Shown: positions 24,240-35,879 of the stretch, piece by piece
Position numbering within the stretch: position 1 is the first letter of the stretch
Layout of the letters: every line of letters begins with the position of its first letter
From: Cryptomeria japonica
Taxonomy: Eukaryota; Streptophyta; Pinopsida; Cupressales; Cupressaceae
Assembly (NCBI RefSeq): GCF_030272615.1
Contig: NC_081411.1
Location: 215,682,654-215,746,653 of the forward strand
DNA length: 64,000 nt
Direction: 5' to 3'
The notes under the pieces: model-generated
Told to the model about the DNA's origin: nothing
The model's input: the letters and a program-made list of their open reading frames with translations, nothing else
Database searches by the model: none
Position numbers and translations under genes: made by a program

Positions 24240-24495
24240 CACAAACACGGTTACCTTAGACACAGATGTGGCTCTATGATGCAAACGCAGTTCTGTGTGT
24301 CACAGACACGATTATAAATCACAAATGCGGCTATACGACACAGACGCGGCTTAAACAAGCACAGATGCGCCTTCAAGACATAAACGCAAGTTCTGAAACC
24401 TGCAAAACAAAAATATTGCCGAAACACGGACGCACTTCAAAATTCCACAGACGCGATTAAAAAACCCAGACGCGGTCTGAAAGTTCGCAGACGCG
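24240..24495 (-). repeat. Leader array of CACAGACGCG motifs, cluster 2
   Basis: Twelve degenerate copies start at 24240, 24261, 24280, 24301, 24320, 24339, 24360, 24379, then after a 46-bp step 24425, 24446, 24465 and 24486. Spacings alternate mostly 21 and 19. The cluster is directly downstream of the PBS in the direction of transcription. On the RNA strand the motif reads CGCGTCTGTG. Confidence 0.85.
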
Positions 24496-24585
24496 AAAAT
24501 ACCCAAAATGCCGTAAAAAATGTCAAATCTGCAACTTCAAAATACCAAATCTGCAACAAGGATGTTAAATGCAAAAGGGACAAGT

Positions 24586-24603
24586 GTCCCACTGGGCGTG
24601 CCA
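24586..24603 (-). other. Gypsy-1 primer binding site
   Basis: Minus strand TGGCACGCCCAGTGGGAC, 3 nt after the LTR end (CCATAAACA). The TGG start and GC-rich body fit a tRNA 3' end; the tRNA was not identified. Confidence 0.65.
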
Positions 24604-24606
24604 AAA

Positions 24607-25373
24607 TGTTTATGGTGAAAATGGATAACAATAATAACAAAATTGAAAGGCTAAATGAATTCAACCACCAAACCCTAGCCTAACAACAACAAAGATCCAC
24701 CATAACATATGAAGATTACCTAAGACAATGCAAATCAAATGAAATCACAAAGATTATACCATTACATGTCCAATAGGGTTTTGATCTCCATTCTTCCTAT
24801 CTCCATTGATCTTGCTTGATATATTTGCTCTCAGATTTTATGTGCACAAGAGCTCAACAAAGAACAGAATGTGGTTGCAAGTAGGATCGTAGTGTAGTCA
24901 AGTCCTTAAGATCAGCGATTAGGGTTTGATAATGAAGAAAGCATCTCCTTAAATAGAAGACACTATATGAAATGGAGGGATAAGATTGAGAGGTGTAAAA
25001 AGGAGGTCGGCTATGATTAGAGGGTAGGTAGAGGAAATAATAAAATAATGAAAGAGGTAGGTAGTGTAGAAATTAAGAGATGAATGACATGTGTCATGTG
25101 TAGAAAAAGGCTACTGAATTAATTAAATAAATAAAGATTTATTTAATTAATAGAAGAAGTGGGATCAAATTAAATAAATAAATTTATTTAATTTAGGAAA
25201 AGGATAATTTAAATAAATAAATGTATTTATTCAAATGAGAAATAAGGCTAGAAGAGGATAAATGAATTAATTAAATAAATAAATATTTATTTAATTAATA
25301 GAAGAATTAGGCTTAGATAATTAAATAAATAAAATATTTATTTAATTAGACATGACAATTTTGGGTGTCTACA
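24607..25373 (-). repeat. Gypsy-1 5' LTR
   Basis: 767-bp LTR, TGTAGACACCCAAAATTG at its minus-strand start (25373) and CATAAACA at its end (24607). U3 holds repeated ATTTAAATAAAT-like palindromes (25110-25350). A TATA-like CTATTTAAGG lies at about 24948-24957 on the minus strand. Outside flank: ATATT at 25374, then Copia-C sequence. The partner LTR is outside the window. Confidence 0.85.
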
Positions 25374-25379
25374 ATATTA

Positions 25380-27063
25380 TTGTTGCAAGATGGCAAGTTG
25401 CCATTAGACAGGATAAAAAATTTATTGATTACACTCTTAAGAACCTGCAACCGGAAGCCAGTGACGAAGAAATAGAAGATGCATGAGTATATGAAAAATC
25501 TTTTCTTAGATCCAATAAAAGACTGACTAGAATGTTGATAGGTGATACTAAATCAGTCCAAAAGGAGACTGAAATTTTGATAAAGAAATCTTTAGGTCTC
25601 ATTCCCGAAGAAGAAGAAAAAGATAAAGAAGATGAGGATGATACACCTGATAAGTTAAAGGGAGAAGATTTTCCTGAGGGTGTTAAGCCTACATATTTAG
25701 AGTCAGATAATAAGTACTTGTACGATGACCCTGTTGATACAAAGCCTATAGATATATCAGATAATGATGACACTGATAATGTAGTTAATAATGACACAAT
25801 ATTGACAATACCAGAGATAATATAAATGTAGTAGATATTGATGTACAAATGGATGATCCCTAAGAGAAACAACAAGATGTAAATAATGAAGGTGAGAAGG
25901 AAATTGACAAAAGCTCAACTAAGCAACTGGTGAATGCACAGTCAACAGAAACTCAGACTGCACCAGTCAATGTAAGTGCAGATGCAAATGTAAATGTTGC
26001 TACTAATGATAATCAGAAGGATTTAGTTAATAAGGAAAAGGAAGCACCGGTGAAAGAAAAGACTGTTGAAAATCCGCAACCGGCCAAAGACACCACTAAG
26101 GAAGAGGAGATAGAAAAATAAAAGGAGGAAGAGAAGAAAATAGAGGAAGTAAAGACAAAGAAAAAGGAGAAGACGGAAAATAAGGATTAAGAGAAGAAGA
26201 AGAAAACAATAGTTGAGGATGATGATGATGACTCAATCAGCATAAAAGGTCTAATAGACATGGATAATTTGAGTGCTTCTAAGTTAATGGAGATTGCTAC
26301 TGCTATGCAATCCCATGCACATAAGAAGAGGTTGAAAGAGTAAAAACGAGAAGCAGAGACCATTCAAATTGTTGTTGAAATTTTGTCAAGTCTTCTACCG
26401 GAGACTGATACAGAATATTTGGCTACCCCTATTACCAAACTTGGACAGTTAGTTGTTGACGGCAGTGAACAACTAAAATCACTTGAAGAGGCAGCTCATA
26501 TTTTAGCAGAAAAAGATTACAAGAACAGAAGGGGAGAACAATTGATTTCAAAAATTGACAAAGTTAAGGTTGCTTTAACAATGAACAAAGATCTTTTGAC
26601 AACCAGAATAGAAACTGGAGGTAAAATCTTGGCCACTATATCTAAAGTATCATTATTTTGTTCTGACTTAAAGAAAAAGAGAGAAGATACAAAGAAGGAG
26701 CTAGAAAGTATAAGTGAAGCATACATATCGGTACAGGACTCCGCTTTGGCTTTTGGTAAATTAGTTGATGCCTTACAGCACATATTAGAAATTTATGATT
26801 TTGAATAGGTGAAGCGAAAAATATCCTTGAAGGAGTTGAAGAATCAGTTAATTCTGAAAGTTTAATTTCTATAGAGAGCATGCAAGGAGTTTGAAGCAAT
26901 TTTGGCTACCCTAGAGATGAGCACTATTGATGGTATGGAAGAATTTGTTGCACAAATTTTGAAACATCCTGAAATCACTGAGATGCTGTTAGAAACATGG
27001 GACAATGACCTTAAGCAGTTAAAGTTTCATTTTAGTGATATTTTGTTGAGAATTGCATTGTAA
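25380..27063 (+). pseudogene. Copia-C third ORF, downstream of pol (coiled-coil, unknown)
   Basis: An interrupted frame of about 550 codons between the (absent) pol and the 3' LTR of Copia-C. Readable blocks: FIDYTLKNLQPEASDEEIEDA; an acidic Asp/Glu/Lys-rich stretch (25600-25800); a Lys/Glu-rich low-complexity middle; and a long helical region, 26383-26808, rich in heptad-like Leu/Ile/Lys patterns. At least six stops and one frame change near 25805 are seen. I do not recognise the protein. Its place between pol and the LTR is where env-like ORFs of sireviruses and some gypsy elements lie; equating them is inference. Confidence 0.6.
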
Positions 27064-27159
27064 AGACTTCAAAACTCTTATATTTGTCTATATATGCAGT
27101 TTTTTATGACAATTTTGATGTAACGTATGTATTTTACTTTTCTATTTGGCATTGTTGTC

Positions 27160-27268
27160 AAAGGGGGAGTAGAATTAGTTTAAGAGTTTAAAAGTCAAAA
27201 TTTTGTATGTACTGTTAAGGGGGAGTAATGATTTCTTTTTTGTAATGGCAGCAATTACTAAGGTGGAG
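27160..27268 (+). other. Copia-C multiple polypurine-tract-like sites
   Basis: AAAGGGGGAG (27160), AAGGGGGAG (27217) and AAGGTGGAG (27260), then the terminal AAAGGGGGAGAT at 34628-34639 next to the 3' LTR. Repeated polypurine tracts upstream of the 3' LTR are described for sirevirus-type copia elements. Confidence 0.55.
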
Positions 27269-27328
27269 TATGTGTTGGTATGAGTCCATGTATTTTGTAT
27301 ATAGTCACTTTTTTTTTTTTGCACACTT

Positions 27329-28770
27329 TGTTGGCATGTGTGCAGAGTATGAGGACATGATGATATTGTATGTTGTTATTGATGTCAATATGTTGAAGTA
27401 TGAACCAGTATATTAAAGTAAGAAAACTAGAAAGAGAACTGGTATGATGTTGTGAACCGGTATATAGAAAGTCTTGTATCGAGGTTTCATGTGGTATGAC
27501 TACTGGTTGGTAGTCTCAACTTCAGGGTTTCCAGTTAAAGTATTCCAATCCTGTGTGATTCAACCGATGACATCTTGTGATGAGTTAGCATTGTAATGAA
27601 GATCAAAGTGTGTTGCCACATCAGCCTTGTGCGCGTGAAGGATCTTGCATGAAGGAAATTGATCCTATCTACCTCAAGAATGTGCGAAGTCTCTGTAAAC
27701 GGTGGAGAATGCATGATGGGTTATCAAGAAGCAGTGAAGAACGAACGTTGGAGAACATCTTGAGATCTGTTCAAGACTGTTGTATTCAATGCAATATGAT
27801 TAACAGTCAGGATTGAATCAACTGAATTGTTAAACCTAAATGTTTAGGGTTTAGGGTTTATGCTACTGACCTATCTACTCCTATAAGGTCGATGATGTTT
27901 TTCATTTTGAGGTTGTTGGCAAATGTTGTGTGTGTGTATCCAAGTGAAGAGATACGAGATTCTTGCCAGACCAGAGAAGTGAATATATAGATACCTGCAA
28001 AGTGTGATTGCAGAAGGAAAGGAACTAAAGTGGATCTGCATTGGTATTGAGTGTTGTTATCAGGTCATTGTATCACCTGTTGACTTCTAACCATTTCAGC
28101 AGTTGGAAAATCCCTTAACAGGGTAGCTTTAATCAGCTTGTTGTAAATCCTTTAACAGGGTGACTCAAAATCATTGAGTTCTTAAAATCCTCTAACAAGG
28201 TAACCTTTAACGGGGTTTTAACCCTTAACCAGGTATTTTAGCCATCCCTTAACCGGGTGATCCCTAGCAGGATCGGTTCCTAACAAAACCTATTGTAAAG
28301 TCTTTAACCGGACTAGGATCCTAACAGAGCGAACTTCAAAAGAGTTCAAGAACAACTTGTGGGTATTCATTCCCACCGTGGTTTTTCCTAGTTGGTTTTC
28401 CACATGAAAAATAAGTGTGTTATGTGTGATGCTTTTTCATGTGATGCTTTGTTATTTTTGTCAAGTGGTAAAGCATGTTGAACCAGTAGTCATTACATTT
28501 CTGATGATGTATTACATGTGCATGCAAATGGGTGAAGAGGTTATAAGATGTTAAGTTGTGTGGAGATCTAAGTGTTACCAGTTTAGGTCCTTCATAGTCT
28601 CACTGTGTGTTACCGAAGGTGCCTGATTTAGATCAATGATATTGTTTACCAGTTGAGTACAGTCTTTGCAGTCAAAGCGGTTTAAGGAAGGTTTTTTGCC
28701 TCTACTGATTCAGCCCCCCCCCCCCCCTCTCAGTACCAGTTTGGTACAAACTGTTCATCATTATTCATCA
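27329..28770 (+). repeat. Copia-B 5' LTR
   Basis: 1442 bp, TGTTGGCATG...ATTCATCA. It contains a block at about 28105-28330 with six close and several weaker copies of CC(T/C)TTAACAGGGT, then a C-run (14 C) inside the conserved ACTGATTCA..CTCTCAGTACC segment near 28702-28737. Clearly diverged from the 3' copy, more than the Gypsy-2 LTR pair. Confidence 0.9.
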
Positions 28771-28772
28771 AT

Positions 28773-28784
28773 TGGTATTAGAGC
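28773..28784 (+). other. Copia-B primer binding site (initiator Met tRNA)
   Basis: TGGTATTAGAGC, 2 nt after the LTR end. It differs by one base from the common plant copia PBS TGGTATCAGAGC, complementary to initiator methionine tRNA. Confidence 0.85.
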
Positions 28785-28841
28785 GTCCTCTAGGTCCTTT
28801 GTGTTATAAGCTTAACCGCTTGAGGAAAATATCCTACTCTA

Positions 28842-29661
28842 ATGATGAAGAGGGAAGGTCCAAAGTTCAACAAAGAGAACTTTAAGATATGGAAGGACAT
28901 AATGAAGATCTACATTAGAAGCATGGGTGCTCAACACTGGAACTATGCTGAGAATGCTTATGTTATTCCTACCAGTACTCTCACTGATGACCAAAGAAGA
29001 GAGATTCAAGAGAATAGGCAAGTCATGGAAGCCCTAATCAGCAGTCTATCTGACATTGAGTTTATTGATGTTTACGATAAAGACAATCCCAAAGAAGTAT
29101 GGGATGCTCTGGAGAATATCTATGGCAGTTATGAGCATGTGAAACAAGCTAAGGAAGAGAGCCTTAGGGGAAAGTTTGAAGACATGTGGATGGTTGAAGG
29201 AGAGACTATTCAACAATATGGAATATAAATCAAAACTATTGTTGGAGACATCAAGAGTGTAGGAGGTAAAATAGATGATTCCACTGTTGTTAGCAAAGTC
29301 TTGAGATCCTTGTTACCAGTCTATGCAATAAGGGTTATTGCTATTCATGAGTTAAGATCTATAGACAAGACAAAGGTATCCCTAGATTCTATCATTGCTA
29401 AGTTGACTGCATATGCGCTAAATAATTATGATGGCAGTATTCAGAAGACTGAATCAGCCTTTAGAGCATCTGTTGCTCCATCTAGAAAGGGAAAAGAAGC
29501 TAGTACTAGTTATGAACAAGACAAAGCAGAGAAAGGATGATGAGGAGATCCTAATGGAATTTGAAGATCTTCTTGCCAAGAGACTTCCTAAGGGAACTGG
29601 TAAATATAGAGGTAAGCTCCCTTTGAAATGATTTTCTTGCAATAGGATAGGACACATTGTT
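28842..29661 (+). pseudogene. Copia-B gag
   Basis: Starts MMKREGPKFNKENFKIWKDI at 28842, a typical copia gag (UBN2-type) start with FNKENFKIWK. A TAA at 29226 interrupts the capsid, the frame continues to about 29540, and a +1 shift leads into MEFEDLLAKRLPKGTGKYRG. The zinc knuckle is damaged: its first Cys codon is a TGA at 29629-29631, leaving FSCNRIGHIVVNCP. Would form the particle and bind RNA; not functional here. Confidence 0.85.
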
Positions 29662-32600
29662 GTGAACTGTCCTAATGGTGATAATAAGGACAAACCAGAG
29701 AGGTTCAAGAAGTTAAAAGGAGGAAATAGAAGAAATTGTTTTGTAGCAGTTGATGAAGGTGTCACTGATGAGGAATCAGAAGATGAAGAAAGTGAAGACA
29801 TTGTGTTTGTAGCAGTTAAGGAAGATGTGGCAGACAAGAAGGTTCTTGTCTCTCGCTTTGACTATTCCAATGATTGGATTATTGACAATTGTTGTTCTCA
29901 CCACATGACTAGTGATCGGAGCAAGTTTCTATCTCTGGAAGAGTATGATGGTGGTGTAGTTCGATTTGGTAATGATGCACCATGTATGGTAAAAGGTAGA
30001 GGGTCCATCTCTCTAAATGGAAAAAGCAGTGCTGATAATGTGTATTGGGTAGAAGGTCTCAGGCACAATCTTTTGAGTGTTGCTCAGCTGAATGATAATG
30101 GACTCACTCTGGAATTTAAAAATGGAGTGTGCAAAATAAAAGGAAAGAGTGGTGAATTGATGGCCATCGGTATGCAGACCAGAGGTAACTTATTTCAGCT
30201 GAATGCAAATATCAGTACATGTCTAAGGGCTAAGTTTGATGATAGTTGGATATGGCATAGGAGACTTTGCCATGTAAATTTTGATAATATTGTGAAGGCC
30301 AGTAAGATCAAGGCAGTTAGAGGATTGCTTGTGCTGAACAAACTAGAGAATCCTCTATGCAGAGAGTGTCAACTAGGGAAAATGTCTGCCTCAACCTTCA
30401 AAGGTAAATCTTTCACTGCAGACAATTTACTTGATCTTGTGCATACTGACTTGTGTGGTCCTATGAAAACTAGGAGTGTGCAGGGAGATAGGTACTTTAT
30501 GATCCTCATTGATGACTGCTCAAGAATGATGTGGGTCATATTCTTGAAAGATAAGTTTGAAGCTTTTGGAAAGTTCAAAGCTTTCAGAGCATTAGTAGAG
30601 AAGGAAAGCGGTAAAAGGATTAAATGCCTTAGAACTTATCAAGGAGGAGAATTCACTTTCGGTGAATTCAACAAGTACTGTGAAGAGAATGGCATCAAGA
30701 GGCAACTGTCTGCCCCCCGGAGTCCACAGCAGAATGGCCTAGCAGAGAGGAACAACCAGACTGTAGTTGAAGCAGCCAGAACAATGTTGATTCAAGGGAA
30801 GGTTGCTCACACCTTTTGGAGAGAAGCGGTGAGCATTGCAGTCTACACTATGAACCGGGTACTCATGAAGAAAGGAAAGGATAAAACTCCTTATGAGTAT
30901 TGGACCGGTAAGACACCAGTGGTAAGCTACTTCAGAGTGTTTGGTAGAAAATGTTATATGAAGAGGAGTGAACACCTGAGCAAGTTTGATGCAAAATGTG
31001 ATGATGGAATATTCGTAGGATATTCTACCAAGAGCAAAACTCTCAAGTGTTTTAACAATAGGACTCAGAGAATCATGGAAAGTATCAATGTTAGAGTTGA
31101 CGAAACCTCTGAGAAACCTAAGGAAACTGACACCGAGCAAGCGGTGAATGAACTGGTTGTAACCTTCTGGGAACCGGTTGCAAAACAACCAAGTACTAGT
31201 AACAGTGTTCCTACACTAGTAGATGCAAATGCTAATGCGGATGAAGATGAGGATGAAGAAGAAAAGCAAGAGGAATCAGTCAAGATCATTCCTCGGTATG
31301 TAAAGTTGAATCATGATTCAAAGAAGATCATAGGGGATAAGGATGAATGAATCCTTACAAGAAGAAAGGTCAGAGAGAATTCTTGCATGATCTCTGAATT
31401 TGAGCCTAAAACATTTAAAGAGGCACAAAAAGATGAAGACTGGATCAAAGCTATGGAAGAGGAACTTGACCAGATAGAAAAGAATGGTACATGGTCTCTG
31501 GTACCCAAACTTGAGCACAAAAATTTCATTGGTACCAAATGGGTTTTCAGTGGCAAGAAAAAAAGCAAGGTTGGTATGTAAAGGATATACTCAAGAGGAA
31601 GGAGAAGACTATGGAGAAACTTTTACTCCAATAGCTAGACTGGAAGGAGTTCGAATGCTACTTGCTTATGCAGCCTTCAAGGGATTCAAAGTGTACCAGA
31701 TGGATGTAAAATTTGTATTCCTGAATGGAATACTTGAAGAGGAAGTGTATATAGAGCAACCATATGGGTTTACCCTATCTGAAGGCAGTGATATGGTGTG
31801 TAGGCTACATAAAGCCTTGTATGGGTTGAAGCAAGCACCTCGAGCATGGTATGACCGTCTTCACTCCCATCTTGTGAAGATTGGATTTGAAAGAACCAAT
31901 GAAGATAGCAATATCTATCTGAAGTTGGAAGGAAATCAGATTCTGATCTATGAGGTGTTTGTTGATGACATAATCTTTGGTGGAGATGATAAGATGAGCC
32001 ATGTGTTTGCTGAAGAAATGAAGAAGGAATTTGAGATGTCTCTAATCGGAGAGATTAAGTTCTTCATTAGACTACAGATCCAACAAATGAAAGATGGTAT
32101 CTTTATCACTCAGTCCAAGTATGTCAAAGAGGTGTTGAAGACCTTTGGCATGGAAGACAGTAAACTAATTGGTACACCAATGATGACCGGTTGTAAATTA
32201 TCAAAAGAAGATGACTCAGCGCTGGTGAATAAGAAGGAATACTGGTTAATGATCGATAAGTTGTACTATGTAGTACACAGCAGACCGGACATTGCACATG
32301 CAGTTTTTTTTTTTGCATGTTTTCAAAAAAGTCCAAGAGAATCCCAATTGGTAGCAGTCAAGTGGATTCTTAGATATCTGAAAGGAACTATACAGTATGG
32401 ATTGTGGTACCCATACAGTAATGATTTCAGTCTCAAAGTGTTTACCGATGTCGATTGGGCTGGTAATGTGGATGACCGGAAGAGCACAAGCAGTGGTGCA
32501 TTCTTTCTCGGTGGCAGATTAGTCTCATGGATGAGCAAGAAGCAGAGTTGTATCTCTCAGTCCATAGCAGAAGTAGAGTATGTTGCATCTTTTATGAACT

Positions 32601-32911
32601 GCACTCAGACAATTTGGATGAAGCATGTACTAAGTGATTTCAAAGTCCCTGTATCTGAACCGGTGAGCATATTTTGTGATAACACAAGTGCTATTAATAT
32701 TTCCAAGAATCTGATATTGCATGCTAGAACCAAGCACTTCAAGCTCAAGTATCATTTCTTGAGGGAGAAAGTTTAGAACAAATAAATTGTATTGGAACAT
32801 GTTTCTCGTAAGGAGCACTTAGCAGACATATTCACCAAGCCTCTAGCGAAGGCTACATTTACCTACTTAAGAGGTGAATTAGGGGTGTTGCCCCTTCAAG
32901 AGGTGAACTAA
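29662..32911 (+). pseudogene. Copia-B pol: protease, integrase, RT, RNase H
   Basis: Protease: WIIDNCCSHHMT, where the usual D-S-G core is D-N-C, so the catalytic Asp remains but its neighbours do not. Integrase: zinc region (HRRLCHVNF, CRECQLGK) and catalytic VHTDLCGPM, then LRTYQGGEF, in which the second catalytic Asp is Tyr, and NGLAERNNQ. The frame stops at 31350, resumes, and changes frame at about 31570, where some 10 codons seem lost before [21 protein letters not shown] has [10 protein letters not shown] and FVDDIIFGG. RNase H has [16 protein letters not shown]-like sequence and two stops near 32776 before the ADIFTKPL terminus. Inactive. Confidence 0.92.
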
Positions 32912-32987
32912 AGGTATGTGCTCCACATCAGTTAAGTATTGGACTATCAAATATTTCCAGAATTGATGTGTTGAAGGATGCTACTCC

Positions 32988-33153
32988 TCAGGGGGAGCAG
33001 CATAGTGGAACATGGAAGCTTGTGCCTCCACTTTGGCATTGTTGTCAAAGAGGGAGAAGATGTGAAGTGGAGAAGATATCTACAGTATTGGGGGAGAAGA
33101 TGTGAAGCGAAGAGATATCTTTGTATATTGCCATCAATGCCAAAGGGGGATAT
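32988..33153 (+). other. Copia-B polypurine tracts
   Basis: GGGGGAG (32991), AAAGAGGGAGAAGA (33047), TGGGGGAGAAGA (33089) and the LTR-proximal AAAGGGGGA (33142-33150). The last is the best candidate for plus-strand priming because LTR 33154 starts 3 nt later. Confidence 0.65.
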
Positions 33154-34584
33154 TGTTGGCATATGTGCAGAGTATGATGACATGATGATATTGTATGTTG
33201 TCATTGATGTCAATATGTTGAAGTATGAACCGGTATATTGAAGTAAGCAAACTAGCAAGAGAGCCGGTATGATTTTGCGAACCGGTATATGGAAAGTCTT
33301 ATATCGGGGTTTCATGTGGTATGACTACCGGTTGGTAGTCTCAGCTTCAGGGTTTCCAGTTGAAGTATTCCAATCCTGTGTGATTCAACTGATGACATCT
33401 TGTAATGAGTTAGCATTGTAATGAAGATCAGAGCATGTTGCTACGTCAGCCTTGTGCGCGTGAAGGATTTTGCATGAAGGAGATTGATCCTATCTACCTT
33501 AGGAATGTGCGAAGTCTCTATAAACGGCAGAGAACGCATGATGGGTTATCAAGAAGCGGTGAAGAACGAACGTTGGAGAATGTCTTGAGATCTGTTTAAG
33601 ACTTGTATTCAATGCAATGTGATTAATGGTCAGGATTGAACTGACTGAATTGTCCAACCTAAATGTTTAGGGTTTAGAGTTTATGCTACCAGCCTATCTG
33701 CTTCCTATAAGGTCGATGATTTTTTTCATTTTGAGGTTGTTGGCAAATGTTGTGTGTGTGTATCCAAGTGAAGAGATAAGAGATTCTTGCCAGACCAAAG
33801 AAGTAAATAGGTACCTGCAGAGTGTGATTGCAGAAGTAAAGGAACTAAAGTGGATCTGCATTGGCATTGAGTGTTGTTATCAGGTCATTGTATCACCTAT
33901 TGACTTCTAACCATTTTAGCAGTTGGAAAATCCTTTAACAAGGTAGCTTTAATCAGCTTGTTGTAAATCCTTTAACAGGGTGACTCAAAATCATTGAGTT
34001 CTTAAAATCCTCTAACAAGGTAACCTTTAATAGGGTTTTAACCCTTAACTGGGTATTTTAGCCATCCCTTAACCGGGTGATCCCTAGCACGATCGGTTCT
34101 TAACAGAACCTATTGTAAAGTCTTTAACCGGACTAGGCTCCTAATAGAGAGAACTTCAGAAGAGTTCAAGAACAACTTGTGGGTATTCATTCACACCGTG
34201 GTTTTTCCCTATTGGGTTTCCACGTGAAAAATAAGTGTGTTATGTGTGATGCTTTTTCATGTGATGCTTTGTTATTTTCTGTCAAGTGGTAAAGCATGTT
34301 GAACCAGTAGTCATTACATTTTTTATGATGTATTACTTGTGTATGCAAATGGGTGAAGTGGTTATACGATGTTAATTTGTGTGGAGATCTAAGTGTTATC
34401 GATTTAGGTCCTTCACAGTCTCACCATGTGTTACCGATAGTGCCCTGATTTAGATCGGTGATATTGTTTACTAGTTGAGTATAGTCTTTGTAGTCAAAGT
34501 GGTTTAAGGAAGGTTTTTTGCCTGTACTGATTCACCCCCCCTCTCAGTACCGGTTTGGTACTAACTGTTCATTATTATTCATCA
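33154..34584 (+). repeat. Copia-B 3' LTR
   Basis: 1431 bp, TGTTGGCATA...ATTCATCA. Homologous throughout to 27329-28770, including the TAACAGGGT cluster (about 33930-34160). The C-run is shorter here than in the 5' LTR. Confidence 0.9.
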
Positions 34585-35879
34585 CAATTAGTTGATAAAA
34601 AATTTCTTAAGTGTTGCCATCAATGCCAAAGGGGGAGATTGTTGGCATTTGATCATTTGGTCAATAGGTAATGTAATGTAATGTCTTGATGCGACCAGTA
34701 TATATCTATTGTGCATAGAGATTAGATTTATGTATGATGACTATTTTGTATGTTGTCATTCATGGAAACTATGCTTCTCTAAGTCATCTAAGTCCTACAT
34801 TTCAACAGGCTAGACTTAACGGGTAAAGCAGAGACAATTTTGTCAAAACCGGTAATTAGGACTTCAACTAGTAAATGACATATAGTGTTGCATTCCGACA
34901 ACCGGTATATGAAATCCATGAAGGATGAAGGAATGTGGTTTTGCAGCAACGTTGATGACTATCAGATGAAGATAACTTCCTGACCGCACGAGCAAATTTG
35001 ATCAACAAGGCAGAGATCAAGAAACACGGTTAACTAGATTGATGAAAATCACTCAGATCGGTAAAATAGCACAGAATTGGATTTGTTATATCAGTGGCCG
35101 ACATAACTAAAGCGTACAGTGCAAGATTGTCTAGATGCATTGAACCTAGGGAATTGTAATAAGGTTCTATCCGACCTTATAATAATTTTAATTGTGTGAT
35201 GAGGTATGAAAGGATATATATACATGAGCTCGATAGTGTGATATGTGATGAGAGAATTTTATAGTTCTGATAATACGAAGATTAGAGGAGTTGAGAGATG
35301 AAGTCTTTGTGATGTTGTAATGTTCTGAAGTGGATCTTATCAGACACAGAAGGTGTTATACTAAGCTCATTTGTACTTGTTGTCTCCCTAACAGTTGCAG
35401 CAAGAAAATCCTCTTACAAGGTCACTCCTAACAGGGTGTAGTCAGATCCTAACAGTTCTGATCATTTAAATCCTCTAACCAGGTGACACATTAGCTTGTG
35501 TTTTCAAATCCCACTAACTTGGGTAGCTCCTAACAGGGTTACTCCTCACAGGCCTTTTTGTAAAGCTCTTAACCGGGCTTAGACACTTCTAACAGGGTGT
35601 GCCCTTAACCGGTGTTGTAGACCTTAACCGGTCATATCTCTATATTGTAGATAGTGGATCTTGTAGGTGCTAACTCCCACCATGGTTTTTCCCATTTGGG
35701 TTTTCCATGTATAATCTCTTGTGTCATGTGCTTTATGCTTTGTGTGGTGATTGCATACTTGGTGTTATTTCTTGCATGTCTATTGAGTTTTAAGTTGGTG
35801 AAATTGATATTCAGTTTTGTATTGTTTTTACTATCACTGATTCAACCCCCCCTCCTCTCAGTGCCTTATAAGTTCATCA
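34585..35879 (+). mobile_element. Copia-C 3' end: polypurine tract and LTR
   Basis: 34585-34639 restores the sequence upstream of the LTR, ending in AAAGGGGGAGAT. The LTR 34640-35879 (1240 bp) starts TGTTGGCATT and ends GTTCATCA. It shares only the general layout with the Copia-B LTR: TAACAGGGT cluster (35385-35625) and ACTGATTCA..CCCCCTCCTCTCAGTGCC near the end. The 5' part of the element lies left of the window, beyond Gypsy-1. Confidence 0.8.

Larger units (their letters stand above)
27329..34584 (+). mobile_element. Copia-B, Ty1/copia retrotransposon nested in Copia-C
   Basis: A 7256-bp element: LTR 27329-28770, PBS, gag, protease, integrase, RT, RNase H, polypurine tract, LTR 33154-34584. 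The domain order integrase before RT is diagnostic of copia. Flanks are CACTT (27324-27328) and CAATT (34585-34589), a 5-bp target duplication with one change. Coding frames have stops, frameshifts and altered catalytic residues. Confidence 0.93.

Noticed and set aside
22860-24495. CRISPR-like array of regularly spaced repeats
   Set aside because: Plant retroelement leader; the repeat is only about 10 bp and degenerate, spacers are ~10 bp, no cas genes.
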